The notes beneath the pieces are model-generated. The model ran no database searches. It was not told the origin of the DNA and saw only the letters and a program-made list of their open reading frames with translations. The translations under genes were made by a program, and so were the position numbers. Positions 14,737-16,211 of a stretch of DNA of 16,211 nucleotides are shown piece after piece. The first letter of the stretch is position 1; each line of letters opens with the position of its first letter. The DNA is taken from NCBI GenBank assembly GCA_030039575.1, contig JASHVH010000496.1, positions 1 through 16,211 on the forward strand, written 5' to 3'. The stretch comes from Acidimicrobiales bacterium. Lineage in GTDB: Bacteria; Actinomycetota; Acidimicrobiia; Acidimicrobiales; Palsa-688.

Positions 14737-15968
14737 TGCCCGCTCTCGCCGAACTGGAGCGAGTATGCCCCGCAAGGGCTCGCCGGGGCGAGCCGGCCGA
14801 CTCGGTCGACGGCGTGGTGCCGGATATAGTCGTCAGCCCCCGAGGGACCGCAGAGGTGGCCGGCGCATTGCAGGTGGCCGGTAATTTCGGGCTTCGTGTG
14901 GTGGCCAGAGGAGCGGGGACCAAGCTCGACTGGGGCAACCCTCCCGAGTCCGCCGACCTCGTCGTCGACCTTTCACAGATGGGAGAAATCATCGAGCACG
15001 AAAGCGGTGACCTGGTGGCGCGGGCTCAGGCCGGGACGACACTGGCCCATATGTCGGAAATATTTTCCAGGATGGGGCAACGTTTTCCTGTCGACGAAGT
15101 TGTAGCCGGCTCCACGGTAGGAGGGGTCGTCGCCACGGGACTTTCCGGGCCGGGCCGTTACCTGAACGGCGCCGTCCGCGACCTGGTCCTGGGCGCCACC
15201 GTTGTCCGCGCCGACGGCGTAGTAGTCCGGGCCGGCAGCAAGGTGGTCAAAAACGTGGCCGGTTACGACCTGGCCAAGCTGTTCACTGGCTCTTACGGGA
15301 CGCTCGGGATCCTGACCGAGCTCACGCTGAAGCTCAAGCCGGTGCCGAAGGAACAGCGGTTCGTCGTCGCCTCGTACCCCCAGCCGGCCGACCTGGGCCG
15401 GGCCCTGCCCGCCCTCCTGACCTGTCAAGCCGCGCCGACGGCCATCGAGCTCGAGAGGACCGCTCCGGACGGGCCGCTACAACTTTCGGTGCTTGTCGAA
15501 GGCCGCCCTGGGCCTGTGGAGCTGCGTAGCGCCGAGGTCGCTTCCGTGCTCGGTGCCGCCGACGTATCCCCCGTACCGCCGGCAAGATGGGCACAGCTCC
15601 CAGGGCCCGTCAGCCTGAAGTTCACCTCGGTGCTTTCGGGGGTCCCGGCGGTGGTCCAGGGGGCGAGCTCGCTCGCCAGGGACCACGCACTTCAGGCCTC
15701 CATCGCCGGCTCCGCCGGCACGGGAGTCTTGTTCATGGGCCTCCCGGGCGACGTGCGGGCCGAAGTCCTCAGGCCCTTGCTCGAGGACCTGCGCCGCTGT
15801 TGCGCCCTCTTTGGGGGCCACGTCGTCGTATTGCGGGCGCCCGCGTCCCTGAAGGCTGCCCTCGACGTGTGGGGGCCCGTGAAAGGCGTGGAGCTCATGC
15901 GCCGCGTGAAGCAAGCGTTCGACCCGGGCCGACGGCTCGCCCCCGGCCGCTTCGTTGGGGGGATCTGA
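14736..15968 (+). CDS. glcE: Glycolate oxidase FAD-binding subunit GlcE
   Basis: The second flavin subunit of the glycolate oxidase complex, 410 residues. The FAD-binding fold is visible: [31 protein letters not shown] (about 55-67), [30 protein letters not shown] (about 122-141), then [20 protein letters not shown] (about 167-186) and [15 protein letters not shown]. It closes with [16 protein letters not shown], as in GlcE. It lacks the HAGDGNLHP block of GlcD, the normal difference between the two subunits. ATG 14736 overlaps the glcD TGA by one base and has GGAG eight bases upstream; a TTG one codon earlier is also possible but unneeded. Its stop overlaps the glcF ATG by one base, so the three subunits should be made together. 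Confidence 0.92.
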   Translation: MPALAELERVCPARARRGEPADSVDGVVPDIVVSPRGTAEVAGALQVAGNFGLRVVARGAGTKLDWGNPPESADLVVDLSQMGEIIEHESGDLVARAQAGTTLAHMSEIFSRMGQRFPVDEVVAGSTVGGVVATGLSGPGRYLNGAVRDLVLGATVVRADGVVVRAGSKVVKNVAGYDLAKLFTGSYGTLGILTELTLKLKPVPKEQRFVVASYPQPADLGRALPALLTCQAAPTAIELERTAPDGPLQLSVLVEGRPGPVELRSAEVASVLGAADVSPVPPARWAQLPGPVSLKFTSVLSGVPAVVQGASSLARDHALQASIAGSAGTGVLFMGLPGDVRAEVLRPLLEDLRRCCALFGGHVVVLRAPASLKAALDVWGPVKGVELMRRVKQAFDPGRRLAPGRFVGGI

Positions 15969-16211
15969 TGGCTACTGGCACCCAGCGCGACCAACCACAG
16001 CGATCGCCCCGCCCAATTGAGGTCAAGGAATTAATCAACGACTGTGTCCATTGCGGGTTCTGCCTGCCCGCCTGCCCGACCTACTCGTTGTGGGGCCAGG
16101 AAATGGGCTCACCGCGCGGGCGTATCCACTTGATGGACCAGGTGCTCTCGGGTTGCCCCGTGGAGGGGGCGCCCCTGAAGCACTTCGACCGTTGCCTGTC
16201 TTGCATGGCCT
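15968..16211 (+). CDS. glcF: Glycolate oxidase iron-sulfur subunit GlcF, 3' truncated by window edge
   Basis: Only the first 81 codons are inside the window. They encode a ferredoxin-like domain with a complete first [4Fe-4S] motif, CVHCGFCLPACPTY (Cys 26, 29, 32 and 36), and the start of the second, RCLSCMA (Cys 76 and 79). The blocks EMGSPRGRIHLMDQV and HFDRCLSC are characteristic of GlcF and related CCG-domain proteins. This subunit carries electrons from the GlcD/GlcE flavins towards quinone at the membrane. ATG 15968 shares one base with the glcE TGA, and a G-rich run (15958-15962) supplies the ribosome binding site. The cysteine-rich CCG domains expected downstream lie beyond the window. 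Confidence 0.92.
   Translation, partial: MATGTQRDQPQRSPRPIEVKELINDCVHCGFCLPACPTYSLWGQEMGSPRGRIHLMDQVLSGCPVEGAPLKHFDRCLSCMA

Overview
The window is GC-rich DNA with tightly packed, often overlapping genes, GTG/TTG starts and strong GGAGG-type ribosome binding sites. Together with an MMPL transporter, a sensor-domain/NarL two-component pair, a 14-helix MFS pump with its MerR regulator, and a malate synthase A, this points to a soil-type actinobacterium (Actinomycetota, possibly a deep-branching class). That placement is inferred from style and gene content, not from a marker gene. I see no tRNA, rRNA, CRISPR array, insertion sequence or phage gene.

Left part (1-2530, minus strand). An HpcH/HpaI-type aldolase runs off the left edge. 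Its N-terminus sits in a different frame from the rest, broken at a run of five A. Upstream are a U32-peptidase-like TIM-barrel protein and an ECF-type sigma factor. A near-perfect 19-bp inverted repeat lies between the sigma factor and the U32-like gene.

Middle part (2580-9610). A leftward MMPL/RND exporter is divergent from a rightward histidine kinase/response regulator pair that overlaps by 37 bp; the shared control region is packed with palindromes. The pair converges, across a GC-rich hairpin, on a leftward MFS transporter-MerR operon. That operon has a clear sigma-A-like promoter overlapping a perfect 14-bp palindrome, the expected layout for MerR control of an efflux pump.

Right part (9657-16211). 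This is a two-carbon/2-hydroxy-acid locus. Leftward: malate synthase A (aceB), a LarA-family nickel hydroxyacid racemase with all key residues, and a cysteine glutathione peroxidase. Rightward, from a shared divergent region with an inverted repeat: glcD, glcE and the first 81 codons of glcF, joined by one-base stop/start overlaps. The simplest model is that GlcDEF oxidises glycolate (or D-lactate) and malate synthase condenses glyoxylate with acetyl-CoA to malate. LarA would interconvert a hydroxyacid stereoisomer so that the oxidase can use it. The LarA placement is the most interesting metabolic hint here.
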